Shown one piece after another: positions 25,698-38,810 of a DNA stretch of 56,548 nucleotides. Each line of letters opens with the position of its first letter. The first letter of the stretch is position 1. Where the stretch lies: assembly GCA_031394735.1 (NCBI GenBank), contig JANMXI010000144.1:1-56548 (forward strand). The letters are read 5' to 3'. The position numbers were made by a program, and so were the translations under genes. The notes below the pieces were generated by a model. That model ran no database searches, had not been told where the DNA came from, and was given only the letters and a program-made list of their open reading frames with translations. Source of the stretch: TMP-86 sp031394735. Its GTDB lineage: Bacteria; Pseudomonadota; Gammaproteobacteria; Steroidobacterales; Steroidobacteraceae.

Positions 25698-26564
25698 ATG
25701 AACTCCGAAATCATCATCACTTGTGCGGTAACCGGTGGCGGCGACACGACGTCCAAGAGCCCCCATGTTCCAGTTACGCCAGCCGCCATCGCCACCGCCG
25801 GCATCGAAGCCGCGCGAGCAGGCGCCGCTGTTGTGCATATCCATGTGCGGGACCCTGTTACCGGAGTCGGCTCGCGCGACCCGGCGCTCTATCGGGAAGT
25901 GGTCAATCGAATTCGCGACAGCGGCGTGGATGTAATGCTCAACCTCACCACGGGAATGGGTGGCGACTGGGTACCGGACGAATTGAATCCGACGCTTCCG
26001 GGTCCGGGCACTGATTTCGTCGGCCCGCTTGAACGGCTCGTGCACATCGAAGAACTCAAGCCGCAGATCTGCAGCCTGGACTGCGGCACCATGAATTTCG
26101 GTGAGGCCATCTTCGCCAATACCGCGTCGCACACGCGCGTCATGGCGCAACGCATTCAGACAGTGGGTGTGAAGCCCGAACTCGAGGTTTTCGATCTGGG
26201 TCATGTTCGACTCGCGCGCGAGTTGATACGGCTGAGCCTCATCGATGCGCCGCCGCTGTTTCAGATCTGCCTCGGCATTCCGTGGGGCGCGCCCGCCGAT
26301 ACTCGTTCCATGCAGGCCATGGTCGAGGCACTGCCGAGCGACGCGATCTGGAGCGGCTTCGGAATTGGACGACAGCAGATGCCGATGGTGGCACAAGCGG
26401 TGCTGCTCGGGGGCAATGTGCGCGTTGGGTTGGAAGACAACCTGTACCTGGACAAGGGGCGGCTGGCGACGAATGCGGATTTGGTGCGGCGCGCGGTGGA
26501 GATTATTGAGCGGCTGGGCAGCTCAGTCGCATCGCCTGCTCAAGCACGTCAGCGGCTTCTTTGA
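25698..26564 (+). CDS. BKACE-family (3-keto-5-aminohexanoate cleavage) enzyme
   Basis: About 288 residues of the BKACE (DUF849) family. The start reads IIITCAVTGGGDTTSKSPHV. The zinc site appears as VVHIHVRDP (His-x-His), and SLDCGTMNFG and WSGFGIGRQQMPM are the other conserved blocks. Family enzymes condense a beta-keto acid with acetyl-CoA to give acetoacetate and a CoA ester; known substrates include 3-keto-5-aminohexanoate and dehydrocarnitine. I chose the ATG at 25698 since the family begins just there. Its stop codon lies in the loop of a strong hairpin. No carnitine or lysine genes are adjacent, so the substrate is open. Confidence 0.9.
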   Translation: MNSEIIITCAVTGGGDTTSKSPHVPVTPAAIATAGIEAARAGAAVVHIHVRDPVTGVGSRDPALYREVVNRIRDSGVDVMLNLTTGMGGDWVPDELNPTLPGPGTDFVGPLERLVHIEELKPQICSLDCGTMNFGEAIFANTASHTRVMAQRIQTVGVKPELEVFDLGHVRLARELIRLSLIDAPPLFQICLGIPWGAPADTRSMQAMVEALPSDAIWSGFGIGRQQMPMVAQAVLLGGNVRVGLEDNLYLDKGRLATNADLVRRAVEIIERLGSSVASPAQARQRLL

Positions 26565-26579
26565 GCGCCGCTGACGTGC
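26544..26579. terminator. 13-bp hairpin spanning the BKACE stop codon
   Basis: GCACGTCAGCGGC (26544-26556) is perfectly complementary to GCCGCTGACGTGC (26567-26579), with a 10-base loop holding the TGA stop. It lies between two convergent genes. It lacks a T-run on either strand, so it may act as a bidirectional, Rho-assisted barrier or an mRNA-end stabiliser. Confidence 0.5.
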
Positions 26580-26591
26580 CGCAGGTCGAGA

Positions 26592-27683
26592 TCAGCGCCG
26601 CCGAGGATCCGGTACGAGCAGATAAGCGAATCTTTCGCCCTTCGCGCTAACTGCATCGCCGTAAATTTCACCCGCGTCATTGATTGCGTTCGCCGTGATC
26701 AGCACGATGCCACTTTTGGGGGGGATCAGATCATTGAGATTGAACGCCTCGCCCTGCGGGTCCCAGAGTGTGGCGCGTTGCGAGAGAAAGTCGTCCGGAT
26801 CGGAACCATCGAAGATGGTCACACCGACGGAAAAGCCGCGGTTATTAATGCCGAGCTGCGCATCCGAATAGATCGCATTTTCGAGCGATTCAAGCTGCTC
26901 GATGTCGCCCTGCGAGTTCCATCGAACGGCACGAAACTCACCATTGGCGTCATCGGCAACACCCCCAATCTCGCCGTGATCATTGATAGATGCAGCCGCA
27001 CTGATTGTCCCACCAGCCAGCAACCCCAGCGACTCGACGCCACGAGATTCCGTCCATCGTACCGCGAAGGTCCCGGAGTCGCCGGAATCGAAGCCCGCTG
27101 CCTCGTGGCGGCGGTTGACGCTCAGCAATTCAAATGAGTCACCCTCCGCCAGCGGCATCGGATAATTCACGCGTCCAGACGGCGACGCGACAAACGGGTT
27201 GAATACCGCGCCTGTGAAGCGGATGCCGACGATCCAGCCTCGCTCGTTGATGCCAAGGGCATCCGAGTCGTAGCCGTTATCGGTGAGGATGAATTCATAG
27301 CGGTTGGGTGATCGCCAGCGTACCGCGCGCAATCCCGTCAGGTCCGACTGACCGGTAGTGTCGACCGCACCCACGATAAGGCCGCAATCATTGATACCCA
27401 TCGCACGGCTAAAGATCGCCGCGCGTGGCTGAGCAAGCGCTACACCGTTGCCTTGTCGGTTCCATAGAGTGGCGCGGCGCGCCCCCGTGCCACCGCTGGT
27501 ACCGACACTCAAGCCCCCGGCATTGAGTCCGAATTGCGCGGCAGACACAGTCTTGCCCGCAATGGGTCGCAGGATCGTAATCTTGTATGCACCAGCGGCC
27601 TGGGCAATGGCGCACACCAGCAACCCTGCCGTACACAACACCGCCCTGAAGGTATTCATATGCATCGAGCGCGCACCTGACAT
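26592..27683 (-). CDS. Secreted HAF-repeat-like beta protein
   Basis: A 363-residue exported protein. After the signal peptide (AVLCTAGLLVCAIAQAAGA), repeated blocks of about 45-50 residues end in a G-I-N-D/E-x-G motif: MGINDCGLIVGAVDTTG, LGINERGWIVGIRFTG, SINDHGEIGGVADDANG, LGINNRGFSVGVTIFDG and AINDAGEIYGDAVS. Each is followed by RAVRW or RATLW. This is the HAF (extracellular repeat) beta-propeller-like family. ATG at 27683 has GGGAGA upstream. It converges with the BKACE gene. Function is unknown; an extracellular or periplasmic location is likely. Confidence 0.85.
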   Translation of the reverse strand: MSGARSMHMNTFRAVLCTAGLLVCAIAQAAGAYKITILRPIAGKTVSAAQFGLNAGGLSVGTSGGTGARRATLWNRQGNGVALAQPRAAIFSRAMGINDCGLIVGAVDTTGQSDLTGLRAVRWRSPNRYEFILTDNGYDSDALGINERGWIVGIRFTGAVFNPFVASPSGRVNYPMPLAEGDSFELLSVNRRHEAAGFDSGDSGTFAVRWTESRGVESLGLLAGGTISAAASINDHGEIGGVADDANGEFRAVRWNSQGDIEQLESLENAIYSDAQLGINNRGFSVGVTIFDGSDPDDFLSQRATLWDPQGEAFNLNDLIPPKSGIVLITANAINDAGEIYGDAVSAKGERFAYLLVPDPRRR

Positions 27684-27842
27684 AAGTTTCTCCCGTTGTT
27701 GATGGCGGCGCGGGTCTCACGCCTCAATCAACCGTGGCATACTGCATTCAGCGGCGCACGCGGTGGTCGCCGACTTTCTGCCGATCAACAACCGATTTTT
27801 CACCGATAGTCGGGTTCCGGCGCCTCATCGACAGGATTTGCC

Positions 27843-29846
27843 GTGATTGATGCGATAAATGTCGCCAGCACTGAGGACTTCACAGTAGGTCCATTCGGCG
27901 TTTATCCGCGTCAACTGCGGATCGACGGTCCCGCGGGCAGCGAGCAACTTCAACCCCGCATCATGGCCGTATTGGTTGCCCTGGCGCGGCGGCCAGGCGA
28001 TGTGGTCACCCGCGATGAACTGACCGCCAGCGTATGGCTCGGCCGGGTGGTTTCGGACGACGCTTTGAATCGCTGCATCGCGGAGTTGCGCCGTGTGTTG
28101 CGCTCCGACGCGTCGCCTGACCCGATCGTCACATTGCCTCGGGTCGGGTATCGACTAACCCTGAGCGTAGCTGCCGGCAAGCCGGCGCATCGTGATGCCA
28201 ATCCGGTTGCACCAACGACGCCCGAAGCCTCAGTCGCGTGGCTGCGGCGCCCTCGCAATGTGTGGCTCGCAGCCGGCGTACTGATTTTCAGCATCTTTAG
28301 CGCTGCATGGTGGCGCCAATACGCCACGACCAAGGTCGGACCGCTCACGTCCATTGCGCAACGACCAACCACGTCCGCCATCCCATCGCTGCCTGCCGCA
28401 GGAAGCATTGGTGTGCTGCCATTCGCCAATTTGACCGGCGACCCAGCCAACGAATTTCTCTCTGATGGCATTTCAGCTGAACTGATCGATCAGCTCGCTG
28501 CAATTCCCGAAGTAAATGTAATGGCCCGCAATTCCTCGTTTTCCTTCAAGGGCAGCCATTTCGACATGCGCACGATCGGTGAGCGCTTGCGTGTGCGGCA
28601 GATCGTTGATGGTAGTGTGCGACGCGAGGGAAATCGCCTGCGAATTGCCGTACAACTGATCGATGCGGTTTCCGGCTTGACGTTGTGGTCTCGAACCTTC
28701 GAGCGCGAGTTCAGCGGAGCATTCAAATTGCAGCGGGATATCTCTGACGCGGTGACTCAGCAATTACGCGTCGTCATACCGGTTACTGCTGGCAAGCCGC
28801 CCACGACGCCGAATCCCGCTGCGTACGAGGACTATTTGCGTGGCAGGTTCGCCTTCCAGCGGCGTCGCGATGCGGCCAGCGTTGCCGAGGCGATACGCAG
28901 CTTTGAGGAATCGGTTCGCCGCGATCCGACTTTTGCGATGTCCCACGCATTGTTGGCTGCTTCTTTGGCAGTGTTGCCAAGCTACAGCGAGACCGCTGAT
29001 TTGATTGGGACGTTTGACCGCGCGCAGGCCCAAGCCCAACAGGCACTGGTTCTAGACCCGCAAAATGCCATGGCGTATGCAGTGCTGGGTTACTGCGCAC
29101 TCGGGGTTGATCCACTGCTGGCGGAGCGGAACCTGCAGCATTCACTGTCGCTGGCACCAAACTCAGTCGATGCGCGGCATTGGTATCACTTGCTGCTCGT
29201 CAGTGTCGGTCGATTGAATGCCGGCATTGATGAGGGCGAGCGGGCACTGGCATTGGATCCGGTGTCCGCACCGCTATTTAACTCACTGGCGGAAGCGTAT
29301 TTCCTGGTTGGCAAGCTCGATATGGCGCAGACATATGCGCGGCGATCTCAAGCCATGGGAATCGCCGATATCAATCAGGTGTTGTCGAAATTGGCGCTGC
29401 AGCGAGGCGATATCGAAGGCAGCGTGCGCCTGTCCGCGTCGGACGATCAAGATAATCTGGAAATGACGCGCCTGATACAAGCCGCACTACTTGACTCCAA
29501 AGCGGTGCCGGCGGCAAGGCAAGCATTGGAAACTGCGATGCGCAAGGAAGCCTGGCCGGCACGCGGCTGGTCGCAACTCAACATGCGGCTTCTGCTTGGC
29601 GATCTGGACGGTGCGCTGTCGGCATTGGATGAGTTGGAGCACAAGTTGGGCCCAGAGCGTGCCTTGCAATACTTTTTGAGCGCAGACCTATGGGACCCAC
29701 AGTCACAGATTCGTGCGCATTACGGAGATCCCAGGTTTCAAGAATTGCTTAAACGCACGCGGCTGTTGGCCTACTACAGGGAAACCGGTACGACTCCGGA
29801 CCTGTGTCGATGGGCGGATGCCGAGATGCGCTGCGCACAAAAGTAG
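27843..29846 (+). CDS. CadC-like membrane regulator with TPR region
   Basis: A 667-residue protein starting at GTG 27843. Residues about 12-105 are an OmpR/CadC winged helix (PRIMAVLVALARRPGDVVTR then DELTASVWLGRVVSDDALNR and LPRVGYRL). One transmembrane helix follows (NVWLAAGVLIFSIFSAAWW). The periplasmic part begins GVLPFANLTGDPANEFLSDG ISAELID-like, the FlgO/adenylate-cyclase-associated domain, then TPR helices to the end. Such proteins sense an external or envelope signal and bind DNA directly from the membrane. It stands alone between two minus-strand genes, and its target genes are unknown. Confidence 0.9.
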   Translation: MIDAINVASTEDFTVGPFGVYPRQLRIDGPAGSEQLQPRIMAVLVALARRPGDVVTRDELTASVWLGRVVSDDALNRCIAELRRVLRSDASPDPIVTLPRVGYRLTLSVAAGKPAHRDANPVAPTTPEASVAWLRRPRNVWLAAGVLIFSIFSAAWWRQYATTKVGPLTSIAQRPTTSAIPSLPAAGSIGVLPFANLTGDPANEFLSDGISAELIDQLAAIPEVNVMARNSSFSFKGSHFDMRTIGERLRVRQIVDGSVRREGNRLRIAVQLIDAVSGLTLWSRTFEREFSGAFKLQRDISDAVTQQLRVVIPVTAGKPPTTPNPAAYEDYLRGRFAFQRRRDAASVAEAIRSFEESVRRDPTFAMSHALLAASLAVLPSYSETADLIGTFDRAQAQAQQALVLDPQNAMAYAVLGYCALGVDPLLAERNLQHSLSLAPNSVDARHWYHLLLVSVGRLNAGIDEGERALALDPVSAPLFNSLAEAYFLVGKLDMAQTYARRSQAMGIADINQVLSKLALQRGDIEGSVRLSASDDQDNLEMTRLIQAALLDSKAVPAARQALETAMRKEAWPARGWSQLNMRLLLGDLDGALSALDELEHKLGPERALQYFLSADLWDPQSQIRAHYGDPRFQELLKRTRLLAYYRETGTTPDLCRWADAEMRCAQK

Positions 29847-29885
29847 GCTGTTGGGCGGAGATCGCATTCCGGATGAGCGAACCCG

Positions 29886-30152
29886 CTAACCCGGCTTAAA
29901 ATCCTTAGGCTTCTCCGAGCCGCCACCAAAGAAAAACTTCTCCATCTCCTTCACCAACAGCGCGCGCGCCTTGGGTTCGATGGGCGTGAGGCGGTTCTCG
30001 TTGATCAGCATGGTCTGGTGCTCGAGCCACTTGGCCCAGGATTCCTTGGAGACGTTGTCGTAAATGCGCTTGCCCAACTCACCGGGATAGGGCTGATAGT
30101 CGAGCCCTTCCGCATCGCGCTTGAGCAGAACACAGTGAACGGTGCGCGGCAT
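29886..30152 (-). CDS. yggX: Probable Fe(2+)-trafficking protein YggX
   Basis: An 88-residue YggX protein: MPRTVHCVLLKRDAEGLDYQ, then PYPGELGKRIYDNVSKESWA, WLEHQTMLINENRLTP and ARALLVKEMEKFFFGGG. YggX is thought to protect iron-sulfur proteins and handle labile iron. The ATG at 30152 follows AGGAGT five bases away, and the gene lies eight bases after mutY. The mutY-yggX arrangement is conserved in Gammaproteobacteria and fits the iron-sulfur cluster of MutY. Confidence 0.95.
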   Translation of the reverse strand: MPRTVHCVLLKRDAEGLDYQPYPGELGKRIYDNVSKESWAKWLEHQTMLINENRLTPIEPKARALLVKEMEKFFFGGGSEKPKDFKPG

Positions 30153-30160
30153 GCAAACTC

Positions 30161-31234
30161 CTAATCGTGTGGTACGCGGTCGCGGATGGCTTCGAGCAGC
30201 GCCTTGATGGGCTGCGGCAAACCAATGCGCGGCGGTGCGTGCAGTGTATACCAAAGCCGGCCCTCGCCTTCGCGCACAGCATCCGCCGGCGCGCATTGCA
30301 CTCGCATCGGATGCAACCGCAGGTCGAAATGCGTGAAGGCGTGATCGATGGCCTCCAGTGCCTCGGGTGCCCCTGCCGGCTCGCCGACTTCACGCCGGCA
30401 CCAATCCAGCGCCTCGCTTTCGCTGCCGAACTGCGGCGGCGACCACAATCCACCCCAAATACCGCTGGCGGGCCGGCGTTCGAGCAGGATGGCGGAGCCG
30501 CGCACACTGTCGATCTGCGCCAGGAGCAGCGTGGTCTCGCGCGATTTTCGCAATCGCTTGCGCTTCGCATTCGGGAACTCGGCTTGTCGGCCTTGCACTG
30601 CCGCAATGCAATCTGACTGCATTGGACAACGAGGACAAGCCGGCTTGGAACGCGTGCACAGCGTGGCGCCCAGATCCATGATGGCCTGCGTGTAGTTGGC
30701 CGTGCACAGCGCCGGCGTGCACTTTTCCGCTCGGGCCCACAACGTTTTCAATGTCGCAGGGGATGAAGGGTCGCCCTCAATGGCATACACCCGCGACAGC
30801 ACACGCTTCACATTGCCGTCGAGAATCGCGTGTCGTTCGCCGCGCGACAGGGCGAGAATTGCCGCAGCAGTAGACCGACCGATGCCGGGCAGCTCCGTGA
30901 CCTCGTCAATCGTGGCAGGAAATTCCGCAGCATGCCGCTGCACCAGGATCTTCGCGGCCGCCTGCAGATTGCGCGCGCGCGCGTAGTAACCCAAACCCGT
31001 CCAAAGGTGCAGCACCTCATCCGCAGGTGCGCTTGCAAGCGAACGCACATCGGGAAAGCGCGCCATGAAGCGCTCGTAGTAGGGAATGACGGTCGCGACC
31101 TGCGTCTGTTGCAGCATGATTTCCGACACCCACACACGATACGGCGTGGGATCGCGCTGCCAGGGCAGCGCCTTGCGACCATGCAAGTCGAACCAGCCGA
31201 GCAGGCGCGCGGCGAATTCCGGTGCAGCGATCAT
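30161..31234 (-). CDS. mutY: A/G-specific adenine DNA glycosylase MutY
   Basis: A 357-residue base-excision glycosylase that removes adenine opposite 8-oxoguanine. The catalytic Glu lies in SEIMLQQTQV (N-terminus), the helix-hairpin-helix in ELPGIGRSTAAAILAL, and the catalytic Asp in ILDGNVKRVLSR. The four-cysteine iron-sulfur loop is CTRSKPACPRCPMQSDC. The C-terminal NUDIX-like domain that recognises 8-oxoG is present (ILLERRPASGIWGGLWSPPQ). The start overlaps the asmA-family stop by four bases (ATGA). All key residues are intact. Confidence 0.96.
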   Translation of the reverse strand: MIAAPEFAARLLGWFDLHGRKALPWQRDPTPYRVWVSEIMLQQTQVATVIPYYERFMARFPDVRSLASAPADEVLHLWTGLGYYARARNLQAAAKILVQRHAAEFPATIDEVTELPGIGRSTAAAILALSRGERHAILDGNVKRVLSRVYAIEGDPSSPATLKTLWARAEKCTPALCTANYTQAIMDLGATLCTRSKPACPRCPMQSDCIAAVQGRQAEFPNAKRKRLRKSRETTLLLAQIDSVRGSAILLERRPASGIWGGLWSPPQFGSESEALDWCRREVGEPAGAPEALEAIDHAFTHFDLRLHPMRVQCAPADAVREGEGRLWYTLHAPPRIGLPQPIKALLEAIRDRVPHD

Positions 31235-33258
31235 TTGCTGCGGAACAGGTCCTGCAATTTGTCGCCGAGCTTTTTCTTCAGCTCATCTTTCTTTTCATCG
31301 ACCTTCTGTTGCAGCTTGGCGCGGGCGATGCCTTCCAGATCGGGGCGCACTTTCGGGTTGCTCATGCTGCCGGTAACCGTCACCGGAATATCAGCCAGCG
31401 CCAATTTGGTCAGATCTGAATTCTTCTCATCGGGCGGCGCCTTGAGAATCTTCGCCACCACGCGATAGTCCATGGTGCGCTTGATGAAATCCGAATTACC
31501 GGCACCGGTGACGCGCAGGTTCTGCGAGGCGACGTTCAAATCCTTGGTGGTGGCGACGCCGTTGGCGATATCTGCCGACATCTTGAACGTATCGAACTTG
31601 GTGCGGTTCCCGGTGCTGCCGGCGGGTAGCGAATGCTGTTGGAGCAAGGCCTGCGCGCGGCTGATTTCGCCCCACAGATCGATGCCTTCCACTGCGCCGT
31701 CGGCGATGTTGGCGTCGACGCGGCCATTCAGCGATTTGATCAGCGTATCGCTGGTGCGGCCCTGGCCGCCGAGCTTCATCGTCACATTGGCGCGACCCGA
31801 CAAACGCTCGCTTTTCACCGTGGATTTGAGCAATTGCAGCACATCGATGCCGCTCATCTGCTGATCGACTTTAAGCGCGGGCACAGTGCCATGCGCATCG
31901 TAGGTGATGTCGCCGGCGTATTGCCCGCCGTACAACGAGGCTTTGGCCGGGTTCAGATGCACGATTCCGTCCTTCGATACCACCGTCATGCGCACGTTGG
32001 TGAGCGCGACGCCGGCCACCTTGGCGCTGCCGATCTGCACCGTGCCGTTGGCATCCAGCGGTTTGATCGCCGCCACGGGCAATTCGAACGGCTTCTCGTC
32101 GGGCTTCGGCGCGCTGTTCTCGGGCGCCATGTAGCGATCCAGATCGATGCGATCCAGTTTCAGATCAAAGGTCATCGCCTTGGTGTCGAGATTGGTGAGC
32201 GCTGCCTGCCCGGTGATTTTGGATTCATCCAACTGCACATCGAGATTGCTGATGCTCGCTGCATTGCCGCCATAGCGAAACGCTGCCGACGCCGCCAGCT
32301 TGGACAGCGCGTGTTCATCGCGCGTCTTGGGCGGATCGATGTTCATGCGTTGGAGAAACTCGCGCAACACCAGAGGCTCGAGCTTGACGGTGCCCTGCAT
32401 AGCAGGCGCATCGACGACCTTCTCGCCGTCGAGCGAACCCGACAATTGGGCCGCGGCAAATTGCGCCGTGAAGTCAGGCGCCTTGAGGGTCTGCGCCGCG
32501 AGGTCGATGTCCAGCGCCGGCGCGGAAAACCGCCACGGAACCGGGCGGCTGTCACCCTTGGAGGTCAGATCGCCGCTCAAGGTGAGCGCGGCCAGACCAT
32601 AGCGCTTCGCCTCCGGATTCAGCGTCGCATCCACAGCTGCCGACAGGGTCAACGCCGCCGCATCGCCACCGCGATCCAGCTTGAAGCTGGCTTTGATGGG
32701 AATCGGCGATTGCATGGCAACCCGCCCAATGTCGAGGTTCACTTCCGACAGCGTCATCGCGTCGTAGCTGATGCGACTGTCCTTGATGAGAACCCCGGCC
32801 AGTTCCTTAAACCCGCCCGAATCGGACTTCGTCGACTCCGCCGTGGTCGACTTCGACTTATCGCCGAGGTCTTCCCAATTGCCCTTGCCCGCCGAGTTCT
32901 TCTTCAACCGCAGGTCTAAGCCGTCGATCTGAATGCGACCCACCTGCAACACGCCACGCAGCAAGGGCATCACTTTCACGCGCAATGCGACGTGCTTCAC
33001 GGCAACGAAGGGTTCATCGCCAAAGCCCGGCGGGTTGCCCAAGCTGGCGGGCCCGAGATCCAGGGCGATCCACGGGAACACCGACAACTGAATGTCGCCG
33101 GTGAGCTTGAGTTCACGGCCCGTGGAGGTCTGAACCTCCTTGGCGATGCGGCCTTTGTAGTCGTTCGGATTGACGAACAGCCAGACCCCCAGCAATAACA
33201 CGATGACGAGGGCGATGACCGCCCCGACTACCCAGCCCAATATCTTGAATCCACGCAT
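31231..33258 (-). CDS. AsmA-family protein
   Basis: A 675-residue protein with one N-terminal transmembrane helix (VVGAVIALVIVLLLGVWLFV). A beginning typical of AsmA follows (GRIAKEVQTSTGRELKLTGD IQLSVFPW), then a long beta-rich periplasmic body. The C-terminal AsmA domain includes LDLWGEISRA-like and ADIPVTVTGSMSNPKVRPDL. AsmA proteins form bridge-like grooves that move phospholipid to the outer membrane. It is the first gene of asmA-mutY-yggX, overlapping mutY by four bases. The C-terminus KKKLGDKLQDLFRSK is family-typical. Confidence 0.92.
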   Translation of the reverse strand: MRGFKILGWVVGAVIALVIVLLLGVWLFVNPNDYKGRIAKEVQTSTGRELKLTGDIQLSVFPWIALDLGPASLGNPPGFGDEPFVAVKHVALRVKVMPLLRGVLQVGRIQIDGLDLRLKKNSAGKGNWEDLGDKSKSTTAESTKSDSGGFKELAGVLIKDSRISYDAMTLSEVNLDIGRVAMQSPIPIKASFKLDRGGDAAALTLSAAVDATLNPEAKRYGLAALTLSGDLTSKGDSRPVPWRFSAPALDIDLAAQTLKAPDFTAQFAAAQLSGSLDGEKVVDAPAMQGTVKLEPLVLREFLQRMNIDPPKTRDEHALSKLAASAAFRYGGNAASISNLDVQLDESKITGQAALTNLDTKAMTFDLKLDRIDLDRYMAPENSAPKPDEKPFELPVAAIKPLDANGTVQIGSAKVAGVALTNVRMTVVSKDGIVHLNPAKASLYGGQYAGDITYDAHGTVPALKVDQQMSGIDVLQLLKSTVKSERLSGRANVTMKLGGQGRTSDTLIKSLNGRVDANIADGAVEGIDLWGEISRAQALLQQHSLPAGSTGNRTKFDTFKMSADIANGVATTKDLNVASQNLRVTGAGNSDFIKRTMDYRVVAKILKAPPDEKNSDLTKLALADIPVTVTGSMSNPKVRPDLEGIARAKLQQKVDEKKDELKKKLGDKLQDLFRSK

Positions 33259-33372
33259 AAATTTGCCGCCTGCGAGAGAAACCCTTAAGCGAATTCTAGC
33301 TTAAGACGGGGCCGGATCGGCCGATACCTGAATGACACGCAACCCCTTAAACCAGCACGGAATATCGCACGA

Positions 33373-36840
<3,468 letters not shown>

Positions 36841-36858
<18 letters not shown>

Positions 36859-37839
36859 AAGCAGCCTCGCTGCGCTCAACTGCGCGCCTTCGACCCGGTT
36901 GCGGCCATTCTGTTTGGCCCGATACAAGCAAGCATCGGACTGCCGCATCAACTCATCGACACCAAATTCGCCGCCGGCATCCGCCGCATCGAACGCCGCG
37001 ACACCGAAGCTTGCGCTGATGCTCAACTCTCCGGCACTGGTGACAAAGGGTGCGGACTCGATGGCGGACCTGAATTTCTCCGCTGCCTGTACACCGCCTT
37101 CGAAGCCGGTCTCAGGGAGGATGATCACGAATTCTTCACCACCATAGCGTACGGTCCAATCGACGGCGGTACGCGTCAGGTTGCGGATCCGCTCGGCGAA
37201 CAGTCGTAAGACAACATCGCCGACGCTGTGGCCATGGGTGTCGTTGATACGTTTGAAGAAATCGATGTCACAGATGATGGCGGTCAAGGCATGTTTATAG
37301 CGCTTGCAGCGATCAATCTCCCGCGGCAATTGTTCCATCAGGTATCGGCGATTGAAGGCGCCGGTCAACGCATCGGTGATCGACAGCCAGCGATTCTCCT
37401 GAATCGCGCCGCGCAGCGACTGTTCCAGATTCAAGATGCGGCGGCCGGTGTTCAACCGCGCCACCAACTCGGCCTCATGCACCGGCTTGGTGAGGTAGTC
37501 GTCGGCGCCCGCCTCCAGGCCGGCGATGATATTTTCCTTGGAGTCGCGCGCCGTCAACAGCAGGATGAAGACATAGCCGTCGAGCTGCATGGCACGCACC
37601 GCGCGGCACAGTTCCACGCCGTCCATGCCTGGCATTTCCCAATCGGTGACCAGCAGCGGATAAAAGCGCTCCTGAAATTTCTGCAGGGCAGCCGTGCCCT
37701 CGGTGACGGATTCGACCTCATAGCCCGCCTTCTTGAGCTGGTGGGTGAGCAGCATGCGTGCCACCGGATCGTCCTCGGCCAGCAGGATGCGCGGCGGCGC
37801 ATCGGCAATGTTCTCGCCGGCGGGGTGCAGATCGGACAA
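36841..37839 (-). CDS. Response-regulator diguanylate cyclase (REC-GGEEF)
   Basis: A 332-residue protein. An N-terminal receiver begins RILLAEDDPVARMLLTHQLK with the phosphoacceptor in LLVTDWEMPGMDG. The C-terminal GGDEF domain has the active motif in VRYGGEEFVIILPETGF and DIDFFKRINDTHGH. GGEEF is a catalytic variant, so it should make cyclic-di-GMP from GTP. The start is TTG at 37839 with GGAG six bases upstream. It overlaps the 3' end of the hybrid kinase gene on the other strand. The two may share a signalling route, but the shared end alone does not prove it. Confidence 0.93.
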
Positions 37840-37910
37840 TCGAGGCTCCAGGCCGGATTATGGGTTTCCGGATCCCCTTGATATCGGCCTGACCAGGGCC
37901 GACTTGAGCC

Positions 37911-38810
37911 TCAGCGATTGCACACGTTCACATCGCCGCTCATGGATTTGATATGGATATCGGAGGTGGCGCCCGCGACCGCATAGCGCCAGGAGCTTCC
38001 CGGGCCGTACTTGGGCCGTTGCACATCGACATTGCCGAAGCAGCTCGTGATGTCGCCGCTGAAGCTCTCCACTTCCACATTGGCCTTCTCCGCACCCGGC
38101 CAACGCATATGCAAGCTGCCGCTCACGCTCGACAGGTCGATGCGCGAATCGCTGCTGAGACGGCCGACCATGCCGATATCGCCGGAAATGGTTTTCATGC
38201 GTGCGCGGGAGACGGTGTTCATGTCGATATCGACATCACCGCTGACCGTGTCCAGATCCAACTCGCCGCCGACATTCACCAGGCTGATATCGCCACTGAC
38301 CGTACTGGCGGTGGTGCGCAGCGGATTGTTCTTACCACGCAGTTTGAGATTGCCGCTGATGCTCTTGAGCACCAGATCGGCAGCGGCCGCCTCGGTTTCG
38401 ACATCGCCGCTGACGCTTTGCAGCCGCTGCTCGCCCGTAATGCCGCGCACGTTGATGTCTGCGCTCACGCCGGAGACGCGCAACGACGAACCAAACGGCG
38501 CTTTGATCTCCAGGTCGTTATCGCCGTGGCTGATGATTCCCATGCGCTGCAGGACACGAATGCTCACGGTCGTGCCTTGCGTCTGGACGTCGAGCCGTTC
38601 TGCGCTGCCGCTCAGTTCGCCGGTGATCTGGATTTCGGGCCGGTCCCAGCCGATGCAGTGGATGGTGCCGCTGGTATTGCTGATCTCGATGGTGCCATGC
38701 GGATCGGCCGGCACCTTCTGATCGATGCTTTGCGAAGCGGATGCGCTGTGCGCGCCCGCCACTGCCACCGCGCACAGCGTCGCAGCCAGAATTTTTTTCA
38801 TTGATTTCAT
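37911..38810 (-). CDS. DUF4097-family beta-strand repeat protein (exported)
   Basis: A 299-residue exported protein, signal peptide ILAATLCAVAVAGAHSASA. The mature part is a ladder of short strands with a recurrent SVSGDVxxx or xISGDIxxx motif: LQSVSGDVETE, LKSISGNLKLRG, STVSGDISLVN, DTVSGDVDIDM, KTISGDIGMVG and SMSGDVNV. This is the DUF4097 (DUF4098-like) beta-helix fold, often placed behind ECF sigma/anti-sigma genes. It follows the anti-sigma-like gene with a four-base overlap. It is probably an envelope-stress-regulated surface or periplasmic protein. Confidence 0.92.
   Translation of the reverse strand: MKSMKKILAATLCAVAVAGAHSASASQSIDQKVPADPHGTIEISNTSGTIHCIGWDRPEIQITGELSGSAERLDVQTQGTTVSIRVLQRMGIISHGDNDLEIKAPFGSSLRVSGVSADINVRGITGEQRLQSVSGDVETEAAAADLVLKSISGNLKLRGKNNPLRTTASTVSGDISLVNVGGELDLDTVSGDVDIDMNTVSRARMKTISGDIGMVGRLSSDSRIDLSSVSGSLHMRWPGAEKANVEVESFSGDITSCFGNVDVQRPKYGPGSSWRYAVAGATSDIHIKSMSGDVNVCNR

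Noticed and set aside
31633..32919. 428-codon plus-strand frame
   Set aside because: Antisense of the AsmA-family gene with no recognisable motif; codon composition typical of a shadow in GC-rich DNA.
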